A stretch of DNA of 64,000 bases from Corynebacterium canis (GTDB lineage: Bacteria > Actinomycetota > Actinomycetes > Mycobacteriales > Mycobacteriaceae), in the NCBI RefSeq assembly GCF_030408595.1, contig NZ_CP047080.1:2011685-2075684 (forward strand). The letters run 5' to 3'. Positions 37,013 to 47,322 of this stretch are shown one piece after another; position 1 is the first letter of the stretch, and every line of letters starts with the position of its first letter. A program made the position numbers and the translations under genes. Under the pieces are notes generated by a model. That model worked only from the letters and a program-made list of their open reading frames with translations. It did no database searches and was not told the DNA's origin.

Positions 37013-37975
37013 TGGTTGTGTGGTGTTGGTTTCGGCGCGGTGGATGGCGCGGCGCAGGGTGGTGATCAGTTCGCGGGGTTGTTGCAGCAGCCCGTGGGTG
37101 ATACGTAGTGGTTCCCACCCGAGTTCGCGTAGCCGGATCAACACCTTGGCATCGTAGTCACGTTGGCTACGTTGAAGGTGGTGAGCACCGTCGTAGAACA
37201 AACCAACACGAATATCGGGCCAGCCGGAATCAAGCACGGTCAGCAGGGGTGTGCCATCGTCTGCCAGCGCACCGGAGTTATAGATCGGGATTTGCACCTC
37301 CAGGTGTTGGCGCAGCTGCTCGGCAATCAGGCGTAGTACGGTTTCCGGGGGCGACTGCGCCCCGGTGCGGGACAGGTTCAGCAGTTTTTTCAGCTGGCGG
37401 GCGCTGAAAATATTCCGCGCGATGTCACGCACCAGCTGAAAGTTCAATGTGGTGCATGCGCGCAGCGCGTCAATCAACTGGATGGCGCGGACTTCCCAGT
37501 TGGCAAGGTTGGGTACTTGGTAGACCCACCAGGAGTGGCGGTCGCGCTGCAGATCAATCAGGCAATCCACCAGGGCGTATTCGGGGGCGACGACCTGCAT
37601 GCCGGGTAGTTCCTGATCCGGTGTCCACACCCTGGTGCCTGGCCGCAGTCTGCGGCGGGTGGCGTCGAACACGCTGTGGCTGCGTTGGAAATTACTGGCC
37701 ACATGCACGGTGATGTGGGCATCATCCACCCAGTACTTCAAACCGGCATAAGCTGCGGCGGCCCAGCCGCCGATAATGACATTCGGGGTTTGGGTGAAAT
37801 GCGCCCGGGCCCGCAACATGATCGGGGCAGCAAACCCGAGGCGCTGCGGGTGATACCGCGAACCCCACTCCACCTCCCGGGAAGCACGACAATACCCACG
37901 CGGCATCGCAAGCCGGCGAGTGATGTTGATGAAAGAGGTGTCAAGCAGTTTGGTGCGACGCTGAAACAAACCCAT
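36995..37975 (-). CDS. AbiEi/DUF559-like nuclease-fold protein
   Basis: A protein of 326 residues starting MGLFQRRTKLLDTSFINITRR (37975); an earlier ATG at 38059 is possible but the extra residues look non-coding. The N-terminal part resembles the AbiEi-like module common in actinobacteria (GGWAAAAYAGLKYWVDDAHITVHV; VVAPEYALVDCLIDL). The C-terminal part resembles PD-(D/E)XK endonucleases of the DUF559/Vsr type: WPDIRVGLFYDGAHHLQRSQRDYDAKVLIRLRELGWEPLRIT, but the usual VxxExDG glutamate position reads Phe. Such proteins are widespread and uncharacterised. It stands alone beside a dense repeat block. Confidence 0.65.
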   Translation of the reverse strand: MGLFQRRTKLLDTSFINITRRLAMPRGYCRASREVEWGSRYHPQRLGFAAPIMLRARAHFTQTPNVIIGGWAAAAYAGLKYWVDDAHITVHVASNFQRSHSVFDATRRRLRPGTRVWTPDQELPGMQVVAPEYALVDCLIDLQRDRHSWWVYQVPNLANWEVRAIQLIDALRACTTLNFQLVRDIARNIFSARQLKKLLNLSRTGAQSPPETVLRLIAEQLRQHLEVQIPIYNSGALADDGTPLLTVLDSGWPDIRVGLFYDGAHHLQRSQRDYDAKVLIRLRELGWEPLRITHGLLQQPRELITTLRRAIHRAETNTTQPPNGES

Positions 37976-38220
37976 AGCACCAGTGATAACCCCAAAACAG
38001 CACAAAACCCAGGGGTTTCCCCGCACACACCCCACCAACCTGTGGATAACCCCAAACAATCCACAGGCACGTAGGGTTCCAGCGGCAACAAGGTGGCGCC
38101 CGGCGAAGCGAAGGGGTATAATGCCGTCCGCAGCGGGGGCAGTGTGCTTGTTCGCTCAAACAGGCCCCGTAAAAAGACTCTCCAAGGTATCACCTATAAG
38201 TGGATAAATGAACGTTCGTT

Positions 38221-38255
38221 TTGGGGGTGGAATTACAAGTTTAGATTGCCCCCAA
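38221..38255 (+). promoter_or_regulatory. Inverted repeat TTGGGGG...CCCCCAA
   Basis: Seven-base perfect arms at 38221-38227 and 38249-38255 around an AT-rich 21-base interior, about 80 bases before the secreted-protein gene. Could be an operator or a hairpin ending transcripts from upstream. Confidence 0.45.
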
Positions 38256-38265
38256 TCGGACATTG

Positions 38266-38293
38266 TTACCAGAATTGAACTCAATTTTGGTAA
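38266..38293 (+). promoter_or_regulatory. Operator-like 28-bp palindrome
   Basis: Symmetric arrangement TTACCA-N2-ATTG-N4-CAAT-N2-TGGTAA; all ten positions of each half in these blocks are paired. It lies 40 bases before the ATG at 38333, the location expected of a repressor or activator site. No regulator gene is adjacent. Confidence 0.6.
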
Positions 38294-38332
38294 GTGTGTT
38301 TCATACTGTTTGAAGCCGTGAAAGGAGTCAGT

Positions 38333-38632
38333 ATGAAACCGGTAAAATTATCGCGTTCGCAGCGTGTATTGGTATCAATACTTTTGCTATTTTCAATATG
38401 TATCACATGCGGTGAAGTTCCGCCCGCAGCAGCACAAGACTCGATATCTAAGGAAGTTGAACAGGTAGCAAGTTTTGACGAAGAGCGTGCGATCGCGGTG
38501 CGGCAAGCTGCTGAACTTGTTGCTGGCACCAGTTGGCGTCCCGCCAAAAACCCTAAGCACTCAATTTCTCCAAGGGAAATGCGATCGGATACCAAAGTAA
38601 TCCCCGGCGAGTTAACGCGGGAGTTCCAATGA
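38333..38632 (+). CDS. Small exported protein, unknown
   Basis: A 99-residue protein with a signal peptide: MKPVKLSRSQRVLVSILLLFSICITCGEVPPAAAQDS. Cleavage after AAA near residue 34 is plausible. A lipobox is less likely, since the cysteine in CITCG lacks a good match. AAAGGAG lies five bases before the ATG. The mature part is short, charged and without recognised domains. Its TGA overlaps the next ATG by four bases, so both form an operon behind a palindromic operator. Confidence 0.7.
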   Translation: MKPVKLSRSQRVLVSILLLFSICITCGEVPPAAAQDSISKEVEQVASFDEERAIAVRQAAELVAGTSWRPAKNPKHSISPREMRSDTKVIPGELTREFQ

Positions 38633-39810
38633 GAAAATTCTGGTACCCCGTAATTGGATTGATTCTTGCGCTCGGCGCTATTGGTGGGTATCTCGCGTAT
38701 TCCTCAATCGAGCCAGAAGATGAATTCGTCAGCCACAAGCCCGCCTTTATTGGTGTTTCAGCCGAAGCTTTAAAACCGCTTAGCAATACCGATCGAAACA
38801 ATGTCGTCTTGACGTCAGAGACAGGCCATGAGCTGGGCCTCTTACAAACCCAAGCCGTGTATTTTCCATCGATCGAACGCCTCGGGGATTACTTTGCCGT
38901 ACCAGACGAGGATCATTTATTAGTGCTTGATAAGCAGTTGAAACTCGTGCGGAAGCTACACATTCCTGGATTGGGAGTTGGCACACTCACAAACTCTCAT
39001 GGTTCACCCAACGGGAACGTAGCGGCATTCTATTTTAATGACGGCAACGCAGAGTACCGAGAACGCCACCTCATGGTACTCGCTGAAGGGGATCGAGTGT
39101 TTTCCATGCACACTCGATACAAGCCGGATGCGGTTGCAGCCTGCGACGATGCCTCAATCGTATGGCTGGAGCATTTTCCGGAATCCAAAGATAACACTGA
39201 CGGACCTGGCACGACATGGATGATCCATGCGACGATCGATGGCGACGTCACAGAATACGAAATCCCATTTGCGGCAGAATATAGCCCGACATATCATTCT
39301 TCGCTTAATTGTTTAGACGAAGCAAGCTACGTGGTGCACTATACCGATAACGATTTGCTTGTGCTAAAAATCGAATTGGTCAATGGAAAGTCGGAGATCG
39401 TAGACCAGGGCACAATGCCGCTGCCAGAGGCCATGCAGGCAGGCCGGTATTATCACACCAGTGGCAGTAAGTACTATGTGTACGGCGAATCGGGAGCATT
39501 ACATCGGTTTGATTTAGATAGCAGGACCGAAGACTATTCGGTAGTGCCCTTGGACGATAAATTTAGAAGGCGGTCAATCACAATTGAGGGCGACACCGCC
39601 CTCATAGTTGCCACCTTCGAAGGTTTTGATTTTAAGCAGGCACTATCCCTAGTCGATTTAAATAATCCGCAATGTGTTTCGCGCCCAATCAGGTTGCGGG
39701 GATATGACACACCGCCGAAAACATTTGGTGATCATCTATTCTCGGCATCGCACATCGTTGTTGATTCAATCTTGCCAATCGAACCGAACCCCAAGGTGGA
39801 TTGCGCATAA
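38629..39810 (+). CDS. Membrane-anchored propeller-like protein
   Basis: A 393-residue protein anchored by one N-terminal segment (FWYPVIGLILALGAIGGYLAYSS) with the remainder outside. Repeated beta-strand patterns (HLLVLDKQLKLVRKLHIPG; SGALHRFDLDSRTEDYSVVPL; NDLLVLKIELVNGKSEIV) suggest a beta-propeller. Cysteines are few. The layout, one anchor plus an extracytoplasmic propeller, is like that of the protein at 2415-3800, though sequence similarity is low. Probably works together with the small exported protein before it. Function unknown. Confidence 0.7.
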   Translation: MRKFWYPVIGLILALGAIGGYLAYSSIEPEDEFVSHKPAFIGVSAEALKPLSNTDRNNVVLTSETGHELGLLQTQAVYFPSIERLGDYFAVPDEDHLLVLDKQLKLVRKLHIPGLGVGTLTNSHGSPNGNVAAFYFNDGNAEYRERHLMVLAEGDRVFSMHTRYKPDAVAACDDASIVWLEHFPESKDNTDGPGTTWMIHATIDGDVTEYEIPFAAEYSPTYHSSLNCLDEASYVVHYTDNDLLVLKIELVNGKSEIVDQGTMPLPEAMQAGRYYHTSGSKYYVYGESGALHRFDLDSRTEDYSVVPLDDKFRRRSITIEGDTALIVATFEGFDFKQALSLVDLNNPQCVSRPIRLRGYDTPPKTFGDHLFSASHIVVDSILPIEPNPKVDCA

Positions 39811-39818
39811 GCCCGAAC

Positions 39819-40100
39819 CTAGCGCACATCAAACCTGCGTTCGCCTTTGGGCTCACCCCATTGTTCGATGATGGTTTTCACTTTGCCGGGACGATCATAG
39901 GTTGCGGGCTCGAGCGCCCACAGCCGGCGCAGCAGGCTTTCCACCTGTTCTTTGGGCCCTTCGGCGACCACACAGACGCGACCGTCCATGAGGTTAGTGG
40001 CGCTGCCAACAAGCCCGAGTTCCATGGCTTGGCTGCGGACCCACCAGCGGAACCCCACGCCTTGGACATGCCCGTGAACCCATGCGGTCAGCCGGATCAT
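39819..40100 (-). CDS. acyP: Acylphosphatase
   Basis: Hydrolyses acyl phosphates such as acetyl phosphate or carbamoyl phosphate. The 93-residue length is typical. The phosphate-binding loop GHVQGVGFRWW near residues 10-20 has the catalytic arginine, and GSATNLMDGRVCVVAEG near 31-47 supplies the catalytic asparagine. It overlaps the end of the symporter gene by four bases (ATGA), the last gene of the run from 44533. The biological role is unclear in most bacteria. Confidence 0.95.
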   Translation of the reverse strand: MIRLTAWVHGHVQGVGFRWWVRSQAMELGLVGSATNLMDGRVCVVAEGPKEQVESLLRRLWALEPATYDRPGKVKTIIEQWGEPKGERRFDVR

Positions 40101-41557
40101 TGTTCAAAATACCTTTCGTCTCGGTGCGTGAGCGGATCAGAACCATCCCAACAAGCCATGGCATCCCAGCCTTTGATTCCGGGTACATCGTCGCGGTGGA
40201 ACACTGGGTTGAGGCCCTTGGCTCGCTGCTGGGCGTAGTTTCTTAACAATGCTACCGCCACGCCTCCAAGCGGGAGCAGCGCCACAATGTTGACTGTGGC
40301 CATGAGGCTGGCGAAGACATCGGCGAGGTTCCAAACCAGCGGCACCGTGCCCAACGAGCCGCCCAGTACACACAGTGACACCAGCACGCGGTATCCGTTT
40401 ACCCAGATCCGATCCTTGGTCAGGAATTCGATATTGGTTTCGCCATAGTAGTAGTTACCGATCACCGAGGAGAACGCGAGGAAGATAATCACCACGGACA
40501 GGAAGTAGATGCCCCAGGTGCCCACGCTGGCGGCCAAAGAGTTTTGGGTAAGCGCCATGCCGCCCTCGACGTTGCTGAGATCGGGGCGGGACAGCATGAT
40601 GATAAAGGCGGTGACGGTACACACCACGAGGGTGTCAAAGTACACGCCGAGCGTCTGGATTAGCCCCTGCTTTACTGGGTGCGAGACCGATGCGGTGGCC
40701 GCGGCGTTGGGCACCGAACCCATGCCGGCTTCGTTGGAGAACAGGCCGCGCTGCACGCCTTTCATGATCACGGTGCCCAGTGCCGCACCGGCAAACTCCC
40801 GGATTCCGAATGCGTGCTCGATGATTTCCATGATCATTTCGGGAACTCGGTCATAATGGATAATCACCACAATAAGCCCGATGGCGATATAAGCGACCGC
40901 CATGATGGGCACCACGATTTGGGTGACATTTGCCACGCGTTGAATGCCGCCGAATACCACCAACGCCGTCACAAGAGCAAGGATGACACCGACCACAATT
41001 TTCGTGGCGCGCGGGTCGCCGCCCAACGAGTGGGTAATGCTTTCTGAGATCGAATTGGATTGCACCGCATTAAACACAAACCCATAGGTGACGGTAATCA
41101 GCACGGCGAACAGGATGGCCATGTATTTCCACCCAAGCACGCGCGAAATATAGTAGGCAGGGCCGCCACGATATGAATCTTTATCGGGTACTTTATATGC
41201 CTGTGCCAGCGTGGATTCCACGAAAGATGTGGCACCGCCGATCAGGGCGAGCAGCCACATCCAAAACACGGCACCTGGGCCGCCGGTTGCGATAGCCATG
41301 GCTACACCTGCAACATTGCCGGTACCCACGCGGGAAGCGGCGGAAATGGTAAAGGCTTTAAAAGCAGATATGCCTTGTTTTCCGTCGGGAAGTTCGGAGG
41401 GCCTTTCCACCACCGCTTTAAACATGTCTGGCACGTATCTGATTTGCACCAGAAGCGTGTACACCCCGAAGTAGATGCCTGCCGCGGATAACAGGATTAC
41501 CAGGACAATACCGTATTGCGCATTGAACCAATCAATGGCGTTGAGGATGCTTTGCAT
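40097..41557 (-). CDS. Sodium:alanine symporter, AGCS family
   Basis: A secondary transporter of 486 residues importing alanine, glycine or related amino acids with sodium. The start MQSILNAIDWFNAQYGIVLVILL at 41557 is chosen over the longer frame to 41674, which would overlap mutM; no strong ribosome site is visible. Family blocks seen: FKAFTISAASRVGTGNVAGVAMAIATGGPGAVFWMW, FRGLFSNEAGMGSVPNAAATA (here RGLFSNEAGMGS) and about ten membrane segments. It follows mutM by 58 bases and is coupled to acyP. Substrate not determinable from sequence alone. Confidence 0.92.
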   Translation of the reverse strand: MQSILNAIDWFNAQYGIVLVILLSAAGIYFGVYTLLVQIRYVPDMFKAVVERPSELPDGKQGISAFKAFTISAASRVGTGNVAGVAMAIATGGPGAVFWMWLLALIGGATSFVESTLAQAYKVPDKDSYRGGPAYYISRVLGWKYMAILFAVLITVTYGFVFNAVQSNSISESITHSLGGDPRATKIVVGVILALVTALVVFGGIQRVANVTQIVVPIMAVAYIAIGLIVVIIHYDRVPEMIMEIIEHAFGIREFAGAALGTVIMKGVQRGLFSNEAGMGSVPNAAATASVSHPVKQGLIQTLGVYFDTLVVCTVTAFIIMLSRPDLSNVEGGMALTQNSLAASVGTWGIYFLSVVIIFLAFSSVIGNYYYGETNIEFLTKDRIWVNGYRVLVSLCVLGGSLGTVPLVWNLADVFASLMATVNIVALLPLGGVAVALLRNYAQQRAKGLNPVFHRDDVPGIKGWDAMACWDGSDPLTHRDERYFEQ

Positions 41558-41615
41558 AACCAGCAATCTACCGTGTCGCGGCGGATTTTTGTTAGCGTTT
41601 ACACATATCTCCTTA

Positions 41616-42449
41616 TTAGTGACGCCGCTGACATTGCGGGCAAAAGTGACTGCCCCTGTTAGCGAATTCCTCACGCACTATTTCAGTGCCGCAGCGTGAA
41701 CAGGGTTTACCTTGTTGCCCGTACGCATTCAATGACACGTCGAAATACCCCGATTCGCCATTTACATTGACGTACAGCGCATCGAACGAAGTTCCGCCTT
41801 GGGCCAGCGCCCGCGTCATTACCGCCTGCCCCTGCTGGAGCAGCTCCACGATGCGTCCCAAGCGCAGCCGATGCGCCAATTGTCGACCATGTATTCGAGC
41901 CGCCCATAGCATTTCATCCGCATATATGTTCCCGATGCCGCTCACGATTTCCTGGTTTAGCAAAACCCGCTTGATTTCGGTGTGCTTCGCCTTGATCGCG
42001 CGCGCCAGCTCTTCCAAATCCAAGTCCGGATCCAGCAGGTCACGAGCAATATGCGTCACCGGCTCCGGCACCATTACCCCATGCGAAGGCGCCATCGAAG
42101 TCACCCACCAATAGCCAAAGGTCCGCTGATCGACAAACCATAGCTCATACCCGCTATCGAGCACCGCCCGAGCACGCAAATGTGTGTGCGAAGGCGCGTC
42201 CGGATCCTTGATCAGCATCTGCCCGCTCATGCCCAGATGCACCAACAGCGCCGTGCCATCGTCCAACCGCAGCCACAAAAACTTCCCCCGCCTATCGACG
42301 CCCTCGACTCGCCGTCCCAGCAACCCCTCCAGGCTGGGGTTATGGCGCACCGCCCGCGGGTGCAACGCTGCGGCCGCCAGGATTGTGCGCCCTTGGACGT
42401 GATCCGCCAGCCCGCGGCGCACCACCTCCACCTCGGGTAGCTCAGGCAT
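41616..42449 (-). CDS. mutM: Formamidopyrimidine-DNA glycosylase MutM
   Basis: Removes oxidised purines such as 8-oxoguanine and nicks the site. The 277-residue protein starts MPELPEVEVVRRGL, giving the catalytic N-terminal proline and Glu3 after methionine removal, has a helix-two-turn-helix region (LNQEIVSGIGNIYADEMLWAARIHG) and ends with a four-cysteine zinc finger CSRCG...FCPQCQRR. The start at 42449 overlaps the rnc stop by eight bases; longer versions of the frame are rejected because they lack the required N-terminal proline. rnc-mutM coupling is typical of corynebacteria and mycobacteria. Confidence 0.96.
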   Translation of the reverse strand: MPELPEVEVVRRGLADHVQGRTILAAAALHPRAVRHNPSLEGLLGRRVEGVDRRGKFLWLRLDDGTALLVHLGMSGQMLIKDPDAPSHTHLRARAVLDSGYELWFVDQRTFGYWWVTSMAPSHGVMVPEPVTHIARDLLDPDLDLEELARAIKAKHTEIKRVLLNQEIVSGIGNIYADEMLWAARIHGRQLAHRLRLGRIVELLQQGQAVMTRALAQGGTSFDALYVNVNGESGYFDVSLNAYGQQGKPCSRCGTEIVREEFANRGSHFCPQCQRRH

Positions 42450-43209
42450 CCTTGTGCAAAGCTTCCCAATCAACGGTGTTCTGCAACGCCAGATACGCTT
42501 GGTGCGCGGCCTGCTGCTCCGCCAGCTTCTTGGCGGTCCCCTCACCTCGGGCCAATTCATGCCCCTGCACAGAAGCGGTAGCAACGAAATGGCGCTGGTG
42601 ATCCGGGCCGGTCGAAGTGGTTTCGTACACGGCCATGGGCAACCCACGTTCGGCAAGGCGCTCCTGCAGCGAGGTCTTCCAGTCCGCATTGATGCCCTTG
42701 GCGGAAGCCGTCTTGAGCTTGTCCCCATAGAGCCGAAGGATCACATCGCGCGTGGCATGGAAACCATGTTCGAGGTAAATGGCACCGAACACAGCTTCCA
42801 TTGTGTCCGCCAAAATCGATACGCGATCGCGGCCGCCCATCGACTCCTCACCGATGCCCAAGAGCACGTGATCCCCGAGATGGATCTCACGAGCGATATC
42901 GGACAACCCATAACGGCTCACCAACGTGGCACGCATCTTCGAGATAATGCTCTCCGGGCTTTCCGGGTGCAATTCAAAAAGCGCCCCGGCTACGGACAAT
43001 CCAAGCACCGCATCGCCCAAAAACTCCAAGCGCTCATTATGCGGCAGGTTCCCATTCTCATTGGCGATGGAACGGTGGGTGAGCGCCTGCTTCAGCGCGG
43101 TTTCTGGAAGCTGTACCCCCAGGGCGTCGAGAAGCGGAGTATGGTCCACGGCGGCGAACGCCTGATCGACGGCCTCTTGCCCGGATACGCGCCGTTTTCT
43201 ACGTGTCAC
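42442..43209 (-). CDS. rnc: Ribonuclease III
   Basis: Double-strand-specific endoribonuclease that processes rRNA precursors and some mRNAs. The 255-residue protein has the signature NERLEFLGDAVLGL near residue 58, the second catalytic block DRVSILADTMEAVFGAIYL near 128 with Asp and Glu, and a C-terminal double-stranded RNA-binding domain (DWKTSLQERLAERGLPMAVYE...GEGTAKKLAEQQAAHQAYLAL). Its ATG overlaps the stop of yceD by four bases and its stop overlaps mutM, so the three are translationally coupled. Confidence 0.97.
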   Translation of the reverse strand: MTRRKRRVSGQEAVDQAFAAVDHTPLLDALGVQLPETALKQALTHRSIANENGNLPHNERLEFLGDAVLGLSVAGALFELHPESPESIISKMRATLVSRYGLSDIAREIHLGDHVLLGIGEESMGGRDRVSILADTMEAVFGAIYLEHGFHATRDVILRLYGDKLKTASAKGINADWKTSLQERLAERGLPMAVYETTSTGPDHQRHFVATASVQGHELARGEGTAKKLAEQQAAHQAYLALQNTVDWEALHKDA

Positions 43210-43718
43210 AGAAACTTCTCCAACCCCGCCCAGCGCGGATCCGGCAGGTCATTGGGCTCGCCTGCAATGCCCTGCGGTGCTGGTACGTCACTACCCACGC
43301 ACTCGCCCTCACACGTCGGATTGAACGGCAGTTCTAAACCGGCAACGTCGACCACGGATTGCAGGATATCGAGGGTATCGTCGACCATCTGCGGCACGTC
43401 ATCCTCCCCGGAATCCGCGCCCTGAATAAAGGTATCGGAAGCGGAAAACACCTCGTGAATGCGGAATTCCTGGGTCGGGTGCAGCTCCGCCAAACAGCGG
43501 GCGCACTGGCCGGTCAGCGGCGCTTCCACGATGGCATCCACCATCACCCCCTCACCGAGAGGGGTCAACGTAGCGTCGACGGTCACCTCCGTACCAGGCT
43601 CAATGGCGATCATCGGCAACCCAATGCGCTCCGGGCACGGGCCCGTCTGCGTAATGTGCTCTGGCAGCCCAGAGCCGCGCACCACAGCGGCGCAATCAAA
43701 AACAAATGGAGAACTCAT
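43206..43718 (-). CDS. YceD family (DUF177) protein
   Basis: A 170-residue member of the YceD/DUF177 family, thought to be linked to 23S rRNA or ribosome assembly. The conserved zinc-type cysteines are CARC near residue 75 and CEGEC near 138, between which lies an acidic stretch. In many bacteria the next gene is rpmF; here rnc follows directly with a four-base overlap, as in related actinobacteria. Function in this group is inferred only from the family. Confidence 0.9.
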   Translation of the reverse strand: MSSPFVFDCAAVVRGSGLPEHITQTGPCPERIGLPMIAIEPGTEVTVDATLTPLGEGVMVDAIVEAPLTGQCARCLAELHPTQEFRIHEVFSASDTFIQGADSGEDDVPQMVDDTLDILQSVVDVAGLELPFNPTCEGECVGSDVPAPQGIAGEPNDLPDPRWAGLEKFL

Positions 43719-43756
43719 GGCGCAACCAGCCTACCCGCTTGCCGACAAACTCCCCA

Positions 43757-44533
43757 CTAATCCTCGTACGAACGGGAGTCCTTACGCTCCGCGGATCGCT
43801 CCCATGAGCGCTCACCGGTGCCTCGCTCACGTGTTCGTTCCCTGCCGGTAGCGCCGGCGCCACGCCGCAACGCGGACCTATCCCGGCCCACGGAACGCAA
43901 CGCCGCAGACAGCATCTCCTCAAACTCGGCGAGCTTGCCGTCGACGAACGTATCGCACTCTTGGCGCAAACGATTGGACTCCCCATGCGCCGCATCCACA
44001 ATCCGGTGCGCCTCCTCGTTGGCGCGGCGCACCACCTCCGCCTCGCTGACCAGACGGTGCTGCTCGGCGAGACCCTCATCCACGCTGCGCTGATAGGCAT
44101 CATTGCCCTTCTGCATCAAACGATCGGATTCGGCCGTGGCGCGGGACACCATGTCCTCGGCGGAACGGCGAGCATCATCGACCATACGATCGGAATCATC
44201 CTGGGCCTTGGCCACGAGCGAATGCGCGCGGTTTTCGGCGTCCTCCACCATGCGCTCCGCCTCCTCGCGCGCCTGTTCGACTAGGTTGCTGGCCTCGGAC
44301 TTGGCGCTATCCACTAACTGGCGGGCGTGATCCTCCGCCTCATCCACGATCGAATCCGCCTTGTCTAGCACGTCCTGGGCGTCGTCGATCTCAACGGGTA
44401 ATGCATTGCGGAGATCATCCAGCAAGGCAAGCACCTCATTTCGAGGCACCATGCAATTCGCAGTCATAGGGACGCCATAAGCTTGGTCGACTGTCTGAAC
44501 CAGCTCATCAAGGGCTTCGAAAACGCGATACAT
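43757..44533 (-). CDS. DivIVA-like coiled-coil protein, SepIVA type
   Basis: A protein of 258 residues starting MYRVFEALDELVQTVDQAYGVPMTANCMVPRNEVLALLDDLR, a conserved N-terminal module, followed by a continuous coiled coil of about 150 residues (DHARQLVDSAKSEASNLVEQ; EAERMVEDAENRAHSLVAKA) and a highly basic, Arg- and Glu-rich tail. In mycobacteria the protein in this position beside yceD and rnc is SepIVA, needed for septation and intracellular membrane organisation. The position match supports orthology. The longer frame to 44605 lacks the typical start. First gene of sepIVA-yceD-rnc-mutM. Confidence 0.85.
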   Translation of the reverse strand: MYRVFEALDELVQTVDQAYGVPMTANCMVPRNEVLALLDDLRNALPVEIDDAQDVLDKADSIVDEAEDHARQLVDSAKSEASNLVEQAREEAERMVEDAENRAHSLVAKAQDDSDRMVDDARRSAEDMVSRATAESDRLMQKGNDAYQRSVDEGLAEQHRLVSEAEVVRRANEEAHRIVDAAHGESNRLRQECDTFVDGKLAEFEEMLSAALRSVGRDRSALRRGAGATGRERTRERGTGERSWERSAERKDSRSYED

Positions 44534-44799
44534 AGCTCCCAAGATTACTGGCCTGACCATGGGAATAGCTGGAGGCTCGCCCGATCGGAACCCGAATCGT
44601 TTCAAAAAGGTTTTCCCACGGAGAGGCGCGGCGTGGGCTCCGGAAGAGCGCGAACCCAGCGAACAACAAACCCCCGCGCCCAGCCCGCAGGCTCGTATGC
44701 GCGAGGGTTCGGTCTACACCCTAGTCTTCTCACCAGCCGGGCGGCCTAGCTCTCACCAAACCAGGCACCCCGGCCCTCCCCAGACCAGAAGCGTAAATC

Positions 44800-46149
<1,350 letters not shown>

Positions 46150-46253
46150 TCATCCAATCTCCGCGCCCGCCGCTCGAGGTTCTTCGGCGCTGTTCGCGGT
46201 TTGTACGTTTCGGACCGATTCCAAGTTTCAATGGCTCGACAGGTATATGCAAA

Positions 46254-47294
46254 TCATTGCGCTGTGTGGTAGGTCACAGGTGCGGGGTGCAGCGACGCGG
46301 GCCGGAGTTTCTGCAGGTTATCCACTATGGTGAGCTCCGGGATAAACGCGCCCAATGGCACATCCACGCACGGAACCTCCCCCCGGCTACCCCCATTTTG
46401 CCAATCGACCAATAGAAAACGGGTCAGCTCGATCACGGTCGGATTGTAGGTCATGTACATATGCCCACCCAGGTTCTGCGGGCACAGATCCTGCTGCACG
46501 ATATTGCGCGTTTTCTCACCATAAATCGGCTGATTCACCAATTCCGGCATCGTTTCATCGGTGCGAGTTGCCACAGTGACATACGCCGGCCCGGGCACAG
46601 TTTCCCCGCCCGCGTTCAGCGCTTCCATCACCGGCGATCCGGCCATCAGGTCGACCAATGCGGGTGCGACGGAGCCGGAGTCTTCGGCCACATCCACCGC
46701 CCCGGGCAGGTGTTGCGCTAGGGGCACCACGCCGTAGAGGCTACCGCCGCGCGTCGGGGATGCGAGGCCGATCCAGGCGTGCGTGTGTTTGCCTTCGTCG
46801 ATTTTATTAACCCACCAGCGCGCCACCGTCGCCCCTTGAGAAAACCCGATAACCTGAACTTTATCCGCGCCGGAGGTTGCCCGCGCCTGCGTGATGAGCT
46901 CATCGAGTTGGCGTGCGGAATCCTCCAGCCGCCCCCATCCGAAGCGACCGTCTTTTCCAACGCCATAGTCCAAGCCGTATGCACACCAGCCGTCTCGTGC
47001 AATTTCCGCCCCGAGTTTGGAATAATCGCCATAAAGGCTGGCATCGGTGCCGTGCACGAGGATTACAGCGTGCGGACGCTCGGGCGTCACGCGGCATTCC
47101 GGATCATTGACCCCTTCCGGCACCAGCGGTGTCACACCGGCCGCGAACTGGTTGCGGCGTGCGGACGCGCCGTCGTGAGCCGGGGGCGCGGTCTCCCCTT
47201 GGGGCGGCGGCGCGGCTTGCGCGTTCACTCCAGCGATTCCAAAAAGAATAAAACCCGCCACACAACTAACAATCAGCTTTTTCCACACAACCAC
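46254..47294 (-). CDS. Secreted lipase/esterase (alpha/beta hydrolase)
   Basis: A 346-residue exported hydrolase. The signal peptide is MVVWKKLIVSCVAGFILFGIAGVNAQAA with cleavage near residue 28. The alpha/beta fold shows AVILVHGTDAS (oxyanion region) near residue 77, and the nucleophile elbow VIGFSQGATVARWW near 149 with serine in GFSQG. NLGGHMYMTYNPTVIELT near the end supplies the likely catalytic histidine. It resembles class-2 lipases (LipA/EstA) of actinobacteria, some of which act on lipids of the envelope. Upstream of gdhA on the same strand but separated by 104 bases. Confidence 0.88.
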   Translation of the reverse strand: MVVWKKLIVSCVAGFILFGIAGVNAQAAPPPQGETAPPAHDGASARRNQFAAGVTPLVPEGVNDPECRVTPERPHAVILVHGTDASLYGDYSKLGAEIARDGWCAYGLDYGVGKDGRFGWGRLEDSARQLDELITQARATSGADKVQVIGFSQGATVARWWVNKIDEGKHTHAWIGLASPTRGGSLYGVVPLAQHLPGAVDVAEDSGSVAPALVDLMAGSPVMEALNAGGETVPGPAYVTVATRTDETMPELVNQPIYGEKTRNIVQQDLCPQNLGGHMYMTYNPTVIELTRFLLVDWQNGGSRGEVPCVDVPLGAFIPELTIVDNLQKLRPASLHPAPVTYHTAQ

Positions 47295-47322
47295 TTACTG
47301 TAGTAGAAAGTAGGTATCAGGT

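Larger units (their letters stand above)
37976..38332. other. Intergenic region with inverted repeats
   Basis: A 357-base spacer between divergent genes. It has a single TGTGGATAA (38041-38049) and two inverted repeats close to the next gene, listed separately. Confidence 0.6.

Noticed and set aside
38041..38049. TGTGGATAA, the complement of a perfect DnaA box
   Set aside because: A single copy with no cluster of boxes, no AT-rich unwinding region and no dnaA or dnaN nearby, so it is not taken as an origin.
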